A model generated the notes under the pieces. That model was given only the letters and a program-made list of their open reading frames with translations. It made no database searches and was not told the origin of the DNA. Below are positions 1-6,148 of a stretch of 6,177 nucleotides of DNA, in pieces. Origin of the DNA: Bacteroidales bacterium (GTDB lineage: Bacteria > Bacteroidota > Bacteroidia > Bacteroidales > JALTDM01); contig JALWKH010000119.1 in NCBI GenBank assembly GCA_026996635.1, positions 1-6,177 on the forward strand. The letters run 5' to 3'. The translations under genes and the position numbers were made by a program. How positions within the stretch are numbered: position 1 is the first letter of the stretch; each line of letters begins with the position of its first letter.

Positions 1-2
1 GT

Positions 3-212
3 GATGTGTCAGTACAAAACAACACAATAGTAATAGAAAAAGGAACGTCGTTATTGATTTGGGGACAGACAATTACTATATCTTTGCAAAAGGCGAACTC
101 AAACCGTGTAAAAGTTTCGGTTAAATCTAAAGTATATCAACTCGTAGATTGGGGCGTAAACGCTAAAACAGAATCCGAAATTATTACACGGTTAAAAAAA
201 TTACTGGTATGA
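3..212 (+). CDS. Small hypothetical protein, probably the 3' part of a gene cut by the left edge
   Basis: The reading frame is already open at the first complete codon (position 3, GAT) and has no ATG anywhere, so the gene most likely begins outside the window. A GTG at position 6 could start a 68-residue protein, but only five bases lie upstream and no ribosome binding site can be judged. The visible part has no signal peptide or membrane segment. Its first two thirds alternate hydrophobic and polar residues as in beta strands (for example TIVIEKG, VKVSVKSKVYQLVDWG), and it ends in a short basic helix-like stretch (TESEIITRLKKLLV). I do not recognise a family. The TGA stop overlaps the ATG of the next gene in an ATGA, which suggests a shared mRNA and coupled translation with the zinc-ribbon protein that follows. 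Confidence 0.6.
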   Translation, partial: DVSVQNNTIVIEKGTSLLIWGQTITISLQKANSNRVKVSVKSKVYQLVDWGVNAKTESEIITRLKKLLV

Positions 213-544
213 ATCTATATGTTACTTGCAAAGGTTGCGGGACAAAAATCTACATCGAAAGCAAAGCAAAAACAAGACAGGAACTTTACCGGGAAATGGG
301 TAAAAAGTTCTTTACAATCAAATGTCCGGTATGCGGTAATATACAAAGATTTAGTGTAAATGATGTTATGGCTGAAGCTAAAAGTGATACTACACTGACA
401 GGAACATTGTTAGGAGGGTTGGCAGGAATGCTTTTAGGACCTCTTGGTGCTGCAGCAGGAGCTATTACAGGAGGTATAATAGGACTCAATGAAGACACAA
501 AAGAAGAAAAAGAAGTAAGGAAATTTAATAATAGTTATGTCTGA
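209..544 (+). CDS. Zinc-ribbon protein with a C-terminal glycine-zipper membrane segment
   Basis: This 111-residue protein has two recognisable parts. Residues 7-10 (CKGC) and 39-42 (CPVC) form two CxxC knuckles 28 residues apart, the pattern of a four-cysteine zinc ribbon. Residues about 63-93 are a hydrophobic, glycine- and alanine-rich stretch with repeated small residues (LLGGLAGMLLGPLGAAAGAI and on to GGIIGL), typical of glycine zippers that pack or oligomerise in membranes. A short charged tail (about 94-105, EDTKEEKEVRK) follows. There is no signal peptide, so the zinc ribbon is expected in the cytoplasm with the zipper in or on the inner membrane. Its ATG overlaps the stop of the preceding gene by four bases, and its own stop lies inside the start of the next gene, so the three are probably cotranscribed. 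The function is unknown; the zinc-binding reading rests on cysteine spacing alone. Confidence 0.8.
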   Translation: MNLYVTCKGCGTKIYIESKAKTRQELYREMGKKFFTIKCPVCGNIQRFSVNDVMAEAKSDTTLTGTLLGGLAGMLLGPLGAAAGAITGGIIGLNEDTKEEKEVRKFNNSYV

Positions 545-953
545 TAAAGAAAAAGTAATATTGTTTTGGTTTTTCTTCGGAATGATCATTCTTATAACTA
601 TCTTTATCGTTGGTCATTATGTGTTTAAAAAAGGCTTCAAGAAAATATTTTATGAAATAAAAGGGGAAGAACTTGAAGACAAATTAAATTTTAATTTTAT
701 AAGTTCTGTCTCACAAAATCTAATTTTAATAATCGGCCTTGAATATGCTTTTCTTTCTACAATATTTCACTTTCTGGATATAATCCCTATAGATAAAATA
801 TCTCTCGGGATAGATGCCACTTGGATAGTTTCATACTGGTTTAACAATGTTAAAATTTTACACTCAAAATTAACTGCAACATACATAAAAAATGAAAAGA
901 AATTAAGACAAAGAAAAATGGCTACAAATCAGACAAAACAGGAAAATGTTTAA
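537..953 (+). CDS. Small hypothetical membrane protein
   Basis: This 138-residue protein has a strong membrane segment at about residues 7-30 and a second hydrophobic stretch at about 58-83. A charged loop (KKGFKK...KGEELEDK, about 31-49) separates them, and a basic, glutamine-rich tail runs from about 110 to 138. The basic residues right after the first segment and the basic C-terminus suggest that both the loop and the tail are cytoplasmic, which is hard to satisfy if both stretches span fully. The second may therefore be re-entrant or peripheral, or the loop assignment may be wrong. The start is ATG at 537, inside the last codons of the zinc-ribbon gene (8 bp overlap). A weak AAGGA lies at 517-521, 15 bases upstream, so coupled translation is likely. 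I do not recognise the family. The pairing with a zinc-ribbon/glycine-zipper protein suggests a shared membrane-associated role, but this is inference only. Confidence 0.75.
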   Translation: MSDKEKVILFWFFFGMIILITIFIVGHYVFKKGFKKIFYEIKGEELEDKLNFNFISSVSQNLILIIGLEYAFLSTIFHFLDIIPIDKISLGIDATWIVSYWFNNVKILHSKLTATYIKNEKKLRQRKMATNQTKQENV

Positions 954-965
954 CAAATGTTTAAC
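944..965. repeat. Two tandem copies of an 11-bp unit over a stop codon
   Basis: The unit AAATGTTTAAC occurs at 944-954 and again at 955-965, directly adjacent. The first copy contains the TAA stop (951-953) of the membrane-protein gene. The second copy carries the same TTTAA and lies wholly in the non-coding spacer. It looks like a small slippage duplication; no function is evident. Confidence 0.8.
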
Positions 966-1046
966 AATTTCAAAAAATCAGGCATGTACAGTATTAACAA
1001 TCAAGTAGTTAAAAATGAGTGCAATTCCCCCTCCCACCGCTTAAAA

Positions 1047-1061
1047 TTTTTTTAAAAAAAA
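1047..1061. other. T7A8 tract in the 954-1124 spacer
   Basis: Seven T are followed directly by eight A, in a spacer that also holds a C-rich patch (about 1026-1040). The tract is about 40 bases upstream of the promoter element at 1099-1106. It could act as an UP-like or bent-DNA element for that promoter. As a terminator it is weak, because the T/A dyad leaves no loop and has no GC stem. The rest of 954-1098 shows no gene or convincing hairpin. Confidence 0.3.
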
Positions 1062-1098
1062 CTTACTCTACAACGCAACCTTCAACACCTTTTTTCAG

Positions 1099-1106
1099 TA
1101 TATTTG
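1099..1106 (+). promoter_or_regulatory. Candidate Bacteroidota -7 promoter element for the two-gene operon
   Basis: TATATTTG matches the Bacteroidota -7 consensus TAnnTTTG exactly and ends 18 bases before the ATG at 1125. No TTG (-33 element) is present at the usual distance upstream, so the match is only half of a promoter. Transcription would begin at roughly 1111-1114, giving a very short leader. AAGGA at 1108-1112 could serve as a ribosome binding site only if the true transcription start lies further upstream. Confidence 0.45.
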
Positions 1107-1124
1107 TAAGGAAAATCTAAGTGG

Positions 1125-1649
1125 ATGAAATTAAAATTATTTTTATTCTCAATATACATTGCAATATTTAACTTGATTGCTTTCCCTCAAGCAGACAGCT
1201 TGATAGCACCTCATTATCTCAGGATTAAAGGTACTGATATTGAACTAATGCCTCCTAAATTTTTTATTACCCTTCCGTCTCAAAACAATGTTCTTGTACA
1301 TCCTTCAACATCTTCCACCATACAAGTAAATGAAATGAAGGGTTTGGGTTATCCTCTCTCTATTTCCAAACTAACAAATGAACACATTGAAAAACAAGGA
1401 GCTAAACTTATTTTCAAGAAAGACACTGTAATGGCAAACGGTAACAAAGCAACCCTGTATCTTATCAGATTCAAAGTAACAGGCAAAGATGCAAATCATA
1501 CAACATTGGAATACGAAAGATATATGCTGTTTTCGGGAGATTATAATAATACTATGTGGATAAATGCCAATTATCCGGTTATTGCCAAAGAAACTATTGC
1601 ACCTGTTTTATTAAAAAGCATATTAAGTGCAAGATTTACCAAGCAATGA
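1125..1649 (+). CDS. Exported protein with a possible PsbP/DcrB-like fold
   Basis: This 174-residue protein starts with a Sec signal peptide: two lysines, a hydrophobic core at about residues 5-20, and probable cleavage after A23 (FPQA-DS). The mature part of about 150 residues has the layout I associate with PsbP/DcrB-like proteins. An opening strand leads into a proline-rich turn and strand (PPKFFITLP, 43-51). A helix-like stretch follows (about 81-91, SKLTNEHIEKQ), then a loop with NGNKATLYLIRF (105-116), a strand pair around 127-148, and a closing helix (about 153-168) ending near LLKSILSARF. I give this fold as tentative, since no catalytic residue is visible. The mature protein has no cysteine. 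There is no T9SS sorting domain and no lipobox cysteine, so the likely location is the periplasm. Its TGA overlaps the ATG of the giant secreted protein (ATGA at 1646-1649), so the two are very probably one transcript and may act together, for example with this protein assisting export or folding. Confidence 0.85.
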   Translation: MKLKLFLFSIYIAIFNLIAFPQADSLIAPHYLRIKGTDIELMPPKFFITLPSQNNVLVHPSTSSTIQVNEMKGLGYPLSISKLTNEHIEKQGAKLIFKKDTVMANGNKATLYLIRFKVTGKDANHTTLEYERYMLFSGDYNNTMWINANYPVIAKETIAPVLLKSILSARFTKQ

Positions 1650-4600
1650 AAAAAATTACTTTTTACATATTATCCTCTTTGTTGATTTTAATAAATTCGG
1701 CTAACCTCAAGGCCCAAACATATACTGTTTCTACACAAATACCTTGGCATACCGAACATCAAAATATGTGGGGACCGAACGGTGATCCCTTTGACATAAA
1801 TATGACCTTGGATTTGTTCCATGTTTATTACGACACATCAATGTCAATAGGATACATTGAAGATGTCTTAGGCGGACAATTCGGAGCAAATTTCAACATA
1901 AATACCTGGATGCTTCTGGGATCTACATTTGAGATGACCGGGTTTACTACAGGTTGGATTGACGTAAACTACCCTGTTCAGGTAAACTTAACCTTTCCGA
2001 ACAATTACACTTGGAACCCCGGCGAATGGGTCACAATACAATCGGATTATGATTTGCTGGACGGATGGTTTTTGCACTCACAGTTTCCGCAAGCAGGAGT
2101 TATTTCTCTTGATTTGGATTACGGTTTCGGACTGGACATAAACGCTGATGTATGCTTGTACGATTGCACTAACTTACAACTTATTGACATAGATGTACCT
2201 GCAGACTCTCTTATACTTTTTTATCTTAACGGACAAACGGGTGAAGTGATTTATCCTTGTGCAGACAACGGAAGCTTCGGTTTTTGTCATGACACAGTTC
2301 TACCTATAACATTCAACAACTTTGCTAACACGGGTTTAAGCGGTGAAATCACTATTCCATATATAGAAACACACGACCACTTGGATTTATCCGATGAATG
2401 CCATCAAACAATTTTGGCAGACGGTGATTCAACTTATGCTTATTTTGATTTGGACATATTGCAATTTTTGTCATTTATAGCAGGATTTTTGCCACCTCCG
2501 CAAGGGCCTGCAATTCAACAGTTTGTGGACGCACTAAACGGCACCTACGATTTAGGTGGAGGTATAACCATTGACTATTCGCTTCTTACTGCAAACTTGC
2601 TTTTTAGCAGCACGATGCAGCAAGACCTGAGCTTTCACCCGACGGTGTGGAGTACATTGTCTTTCCCAACTCCATTGGAATATTATGTTACCGATCCGTC
2701 AAACAATACTGTGGACAGTGGTGTTAGTGACACGATAAAATTTGCAGCATGTCAAGATTTACATATCCATTGGCCTTGTTTCGGTTGGCCTTCAATGGAT
2801 GTCGGAATAAATCATAGTATTGACCCGACTTTTACAAATCATACATGGGACAGTATAGCTTTCACATTTGCAATAACAGCACTGGAATTTACAATAAACA
2901 TCCCAATCCCCGTAACACCTCCGGCAGAAATGCCCGGATTCTGCATACCTTTAGACCACGACCAAGCACCAATACTTAAATCCGATAGTATATCTACAGT
3001 AATTGTAACAGATACTTGTTCAAAAGGCAGCTCAGCAAACACAACTGAAGCAGTAAACACATCTCTTGATGGAGAATCGACGAATACAGATTCTTCACCA
3101 CCTGATTTATTCGTATGCTCAAGGCCATACTTCATCCCTGGAGTGGATACACCCGACATAGAACTAATCGGGCTGAAATGGTCTTACCACATTGGTCCGC
3201 TTGTTGATGAGCAATACCCTCTCGGATACATACCTTTTACTTGGTACAACAACACTTGGGAACTTGAAGGATTCCAAGACACTACCATTGATCCTGTTAC
3301 TATGATTCCTAATCCCGAAATTGCCATTGTTGATACAGCCGACCAAGATGTTCAATGTGCAGGTGATTCTACAGGATATTTGGTTGTTCAAATAGAAAAC
3401 GGAACACCGCCTTACACATACTCGTGGAGCAATGGTGTTGTTCACACATCACCCAACCATACCGACACACTTTATAATGTCGGTGCAGGCACTTATGAAG
3501 TTACCGTAAGCGATGCTAACGGGTGCGAACTAACGGCACAATACGACATTGTAGAACTTGACCCGCCAATAATTGTGGATTATGATGTAACAGATGTACT
3601 TTGCTATGGAGACAGCACGGGAGCAATAGATATTACAGTATCGGGTGGTACACCCGGTTATACTTATTACTGGGATCCCACAGCATCAACCAATGAAGAT
3701 TTGACAAACCTGCCTGCAGGAACATATACTGTATTCGTTACCGATGCCGTTGGCTGTACCAAGGAAGTACCAATAGATGTTTTACAACCTGATACTCCTT
3801 TGATTCTGACAATAGACACATTTGAAAATGTTTTATGTAACGGTGGCAACAACGCTTTTATTGACTTGAATGTAATAGGCGGCACACCTCCGTACACATA
3901 TCAATGGAACAACGGTGAAACAACAGAAGACCTACAATTCTTGACTGCAGGAACTTATACAGTAACCGTAACCGATGCAAACGGTTGTTCCGAAACAATT
4001 TCACAAACCATTACAGAACCCGACCCGATTGCTGTTGAAGACACAATACATAATGTGAGTTGTTACGGCGGTAGTGACGGATATATTGACATAACCGTAA
4101 CAGGCGGCACACCTCCGTATTCATATTCTTGGAGCATCGGTGATTCTACCCAAGACATAAACAACCTGATTGAAGGTAATTACAGCGTAACCGTTACCGA
4201 TGACCACGGTTGCCAATATTTTGCAACTTATTATGTTGATGAACCCGATGCACCGCTGCAATCAAGCATAACGGCACACGATGTGTTGTGTCATGGAGAA
4301 AGCACAGGAAGTGCAGACCTCACTGTAACAGGAGGTGTTTTACCTTATTCTTATCAATGGAGTAACGGGGCAACCACAGAAGATATTAACAATGTTCCGG
4401 CAGGAGAATATACTGTAACCATAACTGACCTTTACGGGTGTGTTTTAATAGATTCCGTTTACATAGATGAACCGGATGAACCGCTGCAATTAACGGCTAC
4501 GGTAGAAGATGTAAGGTGCCACGGAGAATATAACGGATCAATAACATTAAACATCACGGGTGGAACACCGTCGTACACTATAATATGGAATACCGGAGCA

Positions 4601-5965
4601 CAAAATACTGTTTATGAAGGATTGGCAGCAGGCACATATTCCGTTACCGTTAATGACGCTAACGGATGTAAAATATACGGCGAATATGAAGTAAATGAAC
4701 CTCAACCGTTGTATGCGGCAGTAACGGAACCACAACAAATTTGTATAGGTGAAACAGCACAAATTTGGGTGGCAGCTACAGGTGGCACATATCCTTATTC
4801 GTTTGAGTGGAGTAACGGAATGACCGTGGATACCATTTATGTGGAACCGGATACAACCACAGATTACAGCGTAACGGTAACTGACAGTCACGGATGCCAA
4901 TTTACTCCTGAACATACAACAGTTAATGTTTATCCACCACTTTCTGCTACCGTAACTTTAAGCGATGACACTGTATGCCCGGGAGATAATGTTGAAATAG
5001 ACATACAAGTGCAGGGTGGAAACGGTGAATACCACATTTACCTTGACACAAACGAAATACAAGTACCTTATACTTATTACAGCGGAACTTTGACAGGAAA
5101 CAGGTATTTACATTTCACAATAACAGACGGATGTACAACACCACATCTTACGATAGATACATCATTCTATGTAATCAATGTGCCGACATTAAGCTTTTCA
5201 CCCGACACAACGGCAGGTTGCCCGCCACTCAATGTAACCTTTAATCTGAATGTATTTTATCCCGGATTGGTTTACAGGTGGGACTTCGGAGATGTAACCA
5301 ACTTCCCCGAAACCGAACATCAAAACATAACACATATTTATACACAACCCGGAACTTATACGGTTACTGTTTATACTACAACAGAAGAAGGTTGCCAAGT
5401 AAAACAAACAGCGGAAAACCTGATAACAATTTATCCTGTTCCTGATGCCGAGTTTATCACAGACCCGACAGTAATACAGATTTTCCACACACAAATCAAT
5501 TTCTATAACTTATCGCAAGGAGCAACCGATTATATTTGGGATTTCGGAGACGGGGATTCTTCATTGCAAGAAAACCCTGCACACATATTTAATTTCTTAC
5601 ACGACCACTACACTGTAACACTCACAGCCCGCAATTTCTACGGTTGTGTAGATACTGCAGTGAAAGTACTGCAAGTTGCAGATTTCTACACATTCTGGGC
5701 ACCTAACGCATTTACACCCGACAACGACGGTGTAAATGATATTTTCATCACCAAAGGAACTAATGTGGATAACTCTACATTCTCACTTTATATCTACGAC
5801 AGGTGGGGTGAGCTTATCTTCCAAAGCAACGATATTAACAAAGGCTGGGACGGAACCGTAAACGGCAAAAAAGCCGAAGTCGGCACTTACAAATGGCATG
5901 CGGAATTTTATGACAGAGCAGGTAAATTCCACACATATTCGGGAAATGTTATATTGATAAGGTAG
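1646..5965 (+). CDS. Giant T9SS-exported multidomain protein with SprB-type repeats, PKD domains and a type B sorting domain
   Basis: This 1439-residue protein is a cell-surface or released protein of the gliding/adhesin type. Domains in order: Sec signal peptide (1-23, cleavage KA-Q); an unassigned region (24 to about 557) rich in aromatic residues and Asp, with cysteines at 170, 174, 205, 214 and 252 and a Ser/Thr/Asn-rich linker at about 459-486; eight two-cysteine repeats (558 to about 1180); PKD domains centred on WDFGD at 1212 and 1298; and a gliding-motility-associated C-terminal domain (1346-1439) that directs passage through the type IX secretion system. The start at 1646 was chosen because it gives a perfect signal peptide and an ATGA overlap with the gene before. 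The frame is open back to an ATG at 1556, but that extension would bury the signal peptide. It resembles SprB only in its repeats, is far smaller than typical SprB, and should not be named so. The ligand is unknown. Confidence 0.95.
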   Translation: MKKITFYILSSLLILINSANLKAQTYTVSTQIPWHTEHQNMWGPNGDPFDINMTLDLFHVYYDTSMSIGYIEDVLGGQFGANFNINTWMLLGSTFEMTGFTTGWIDVNYPVQVNLTFPNNYTWNPGEWVTIQSDYDLLDGWFLHSQFPQAGVISLDLDYGFGLDINADVCLYDCTNLQLIDIDVPADSLILFYLNGQTGEVIYPCADNGSFGFCHDTVLPITFNNFANTGLSGEITIPYIETHDHLDLSDECHQTILADGDSTYAYFDLDILQFLSFIAGFLPPPQGPAIQQFVDALNGTYDLGGGITIDYSLLTANLLFSSTMQQDLSFHPTVWSTLSFPTPLEYYVTDPSNNTVDSGVSDTIKFAACQDLHIHWPCFGWPSMDVGINHSIDPTFTNHTWDSIAFTFAITALEFTINIPIPVTPPAEMPGFCIPLDHDQAPILKSDSISTVIVTDTCSKGSSANTTEAVNTSLDGESTNTDSSPPDLFVCSRPYFIPGVDTPDIELIGLKWSYHIGPLVDEQYPLGYIPFTWYNNTWELEGFQDTTIDPVTMIPNPEIAIVDTADQDVQCAGDSTGYLVVQIENGTPPYTYSWSNGVVHTSPNHTDTLYNVGAGTYEVTVSDANGCELTAQYDIVELDPPIIVDYDVTDVLCYGDSTGAIDITVSGGTPGYTYYWDPTASTNEDLTNLPAGTYTVFVTDAVGCTKEVPIDVLQPDTPLILTIDTFENVLCNGGNNAFIDLNVIGGTPPYTYQWNNGETTEDLQFLTAGTYTVTVTDANGCSETISQTITEPDPIAVEDTIHNVSCYGGSDGYIDITVTGGTPPYSYSWSIGDSTQDINNLIEGNYSVTVTDDHGCQYFATYYVDEPDAPLQSSITAHDVLCHGESTGSADLTVTGGVLPYSYQWSNGATTEDINNVPAGEYTVTITDLYGCVLIDSVYIDEPDEPLQLTATVEDVRCHGEYNGSITLNITGGTPSYTIIWNTGAQNTVYEGLAAGTYSVTVNDANGCKIYGEYEVNEPQPLYAAVTEPQQICIGETAQIWVAATGGTYPYSFEWSNGMTVDTIYVEPDTTTDYSVTVTDSHGCQFTPEHTTVNVYPPLSATVTLSDDTVCPGDNVEIDIQVQGGNGEYHIYLDTNEIQVPYTYYSGTLTGNRYLHFTITDGCTTPHLTIDTSFYVINVPTLSFSPDTTAGCPPLNVTFNLNVFYPGLVYRWDFGDVTNFPETEHQNITHIYTQPGTYTVTVYTTTEEGCQVKQTAENLITIYPVPDAEFITDPTVIQIFHTQINFYNLSQGATDYIWDFGDGDSSLQENPAHIFNFLHDHYTVTLTARNFYGCVDTAVKVLQVADFYTFWAPNAFTPDNDGVNDIFITKGTNVDNSTFSLYIYDRWGELIFQSNDINKGWDGTVNGKKAEVGTYKWHAEFYDRAGKFHTYSGNVILIR
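1715..3316 (+). other. Unassigned N-terminal region of the giant protein (residues 24-557)
   Basis: About 530 residues follow the signal peptide with no SprB, PKD, lectin, protease or other signature that I recognise. The region is rich in Asp, Thr, Asn, Tyr, Trp and Phe and looks beta-rich. It has clustered cysteines (CLYDC at 170-174; C205 and C214; C252; FAACQ; WPCFGWP; GFC). A hydrophobic patch, FLSFIAGFLPPPQGPAIQ, lies near its middle. A Ser/Thr/Asn-rich linker at about 459-486 divides it into a long first part and a short second part. In this architecture the N-terminal region is the likeliest business end, held out by the repeats, but that is inference. Confidence 0.6.
3317..5185 (+). 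repeat. Coding array of eight two-cysteine repeats, seven SprB-type plus one degenerate
   Basis: Each repeat opens with C-x-G and closes with a Gly-Cys, usually within TDxxGC. The cysteine pairs are at residues 571/627, 653/704, 731/781, 806/856, 882/932, 958/1008, 1033/1084 and 1111/1163. The first cysteines are 82, 78, 75, 76, 76, 75 and 78 residues apart. The core pattern between them is GGTPPYTYxW, then an NG turn, an acidic TED-like motif, and AGTYTVTVTDANGC. Repeats 1-6 are typical SprB repeats. Repeat 7 (4742 onward) has lost much of the opening motif, and repeat 8 (about 4934-5185) keeps only the cysteines and a GGNGEY turn. The DNA of the copies has diverged, but an 18-bp stretch is identical at 3877-3894 and 4102-4119, exactly one 225-bp repeat apart. 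Confidence 0.88.
5186..5680 (+). other. Two tandem PKD domains (residues 1181-1264 and 1266-1345)
   Basis: Both domains have the PKD hallmark WDFGD (residues 1212-1216 and 1298-1302) followed by a strand with YTVT (GTYTVTVY in the first, HYTVTLTA in the second). The first opens with GCPPLNVTF (C1192) and closes with EEGC (C1250). The second keeps the closing cysteine (FYGC, C1334) but has no opening partner, so C1334 may be unpaired. PKD domains are beta-sandwich spacers common in secreted Bacteroidota proteins, so these probably extend the stalk next to the membrane anchor or sorting domain. Confidence 0.9.
5681..5962 (+). other. Type B T9SS sorting domain (gliding-motility-associated C-terminal domain)
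   Basis: Residues 1346-1439 carry the full set of family landmarks in order: an APNAFTPDNDGVND block (1352-1365), YDRWGELIF, then GWDGTVNGK, then VGTYKWHAEFYDRAGK, and the terminal SGNVILIR ending at the stop. This matches the CHU_C/TIGR04131 family, which targets proteins to the type IX secretion system. In contrast to type A domains, type B domains are associated with SprF-like partners. No SprF-like gene lies within the window, although such partners are often adjacent. Confidence 0.93.
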
Positions 5966-5991
5966 CATGCAATTTTAGAAAGATTATCTTA

Positions 5992-6023
5992 GTTTTTTCA
6001 CATTTTGTGTCAAACAATTTTTA
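5992..6023 (+). terminator. Weak candidate transcription terminator after the giant gene
   Basis: An imperfect hairpin can be drawn 26 bases after the stop. GTTT (5992-5995) pairs with AAAC (6012-6015), a small internal loop follows, and CACA (5999-6002) pairs with TGTG (6006-6009) around a TTT loop. A run of five T follows near 6018-6022. The stem is short and AT-rich, so this is only a possibility. Confidence 0.3.
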
Positions 6024-6076
6024 AGAGGATTTACAATATTCATTTTTTTAAAAAGTGTTGTTTAAAACCGTATCTG

Positions 6077-6084
6077 CAAAGGTA
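6077..6084 (-). promoter_or_regulatory. Leftward -7-like element in the last spacer
   Basis: Read on the minus strand this is TACCTTTG, an exact TAnnTTTG match followed by CA, a common Bacteroidota form. A minus-strand TTTG lies at 6100-6097, but the 12-base gap is too short for a standard -33 box. No gene of ordinary size lies leftward, so it would give antisense or short RNA only, or it is a chance match. Confidence 0.2.
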
Positions 6085-6140
6085 GTTACCCGTCAGCAAA
6101 CTAGCATACCTTAAATAAACTCAGTATCCAATTTATTTTT

Positions 6141-6148
6141 TAACTTTG
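6141..6148 (+). promoter_or_regulatory. Candidate -7 promoter element for a gene beyond the right edge
   Basis: TAACTTTG matches TAnnTTTG exactly. It sits after a T-rich stretch and 29 bases before the end of the window. No TTG is seen at the usual upstream distance. If real, it would drive a + strand gene starting outside the window. The remainder of 5966-6177 shows no gene that I can support. Confidence 0.4.

Noticed and set aside
286..498. A 70-codon minus-strand frame opposite the zinc-ribbon gene
   Set aside because: Its Pro/Ala/Ser-rich content is the reverse reading of the Gly-rich zipper; the plus strand has the CxxC motifs and the start/stop overlaps.
1556..1645. A 30-codon upstream extension of the giant protein, open from an ATG at 1556
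   Set aside because: It lies inside the preceding gene in another frame, is rich in Cys and Lys unlike a leader, and would bury a perfect signal peptide that begins at 1646.
3317..4933. Regular repetition at about 225-245 bp that might suggest a CRISPR or tandem DNA array
   Set aside because: The repeats are in one open frame and conserved as protein (SprB type), with diverged DNA and no short identical repeats with unique spacers.
2839..5494. Open frames of about 76-122 codons on the minus strand across the giant gene (2839-3159, 3164-3445, 3667-3897, 4547-4915, 5198-5494)
   Set aside because: They are opposite a confident, domain-verified coding frame, have no recognisable motifs, and look like by-products of its codon composition.
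1646..5965. Naming the giant gene sprB
   Set aside because: SprB repeats and a type B sorting domain occur in many different T9SS cargo proteins; the size and N-terminal region differ from SprB and no gliding genes are beside it.
5981..5996. AAGATTATCTT followed by T6 as a terminator
   Set aside because: The dyad leaves a loop of only one to three bases and a stem of four to five A/T-rich pairs, too weak to call.
5984..6043. A 19-codon minus-strand frame (begins MNIVNPLKN) about 27 bases after the leftward -7-like element
   Set aside because: It is far too short to distinguish from chance in AT-rich DNA, has no ribosome binding site that I can see, and has no recognisable sequence.
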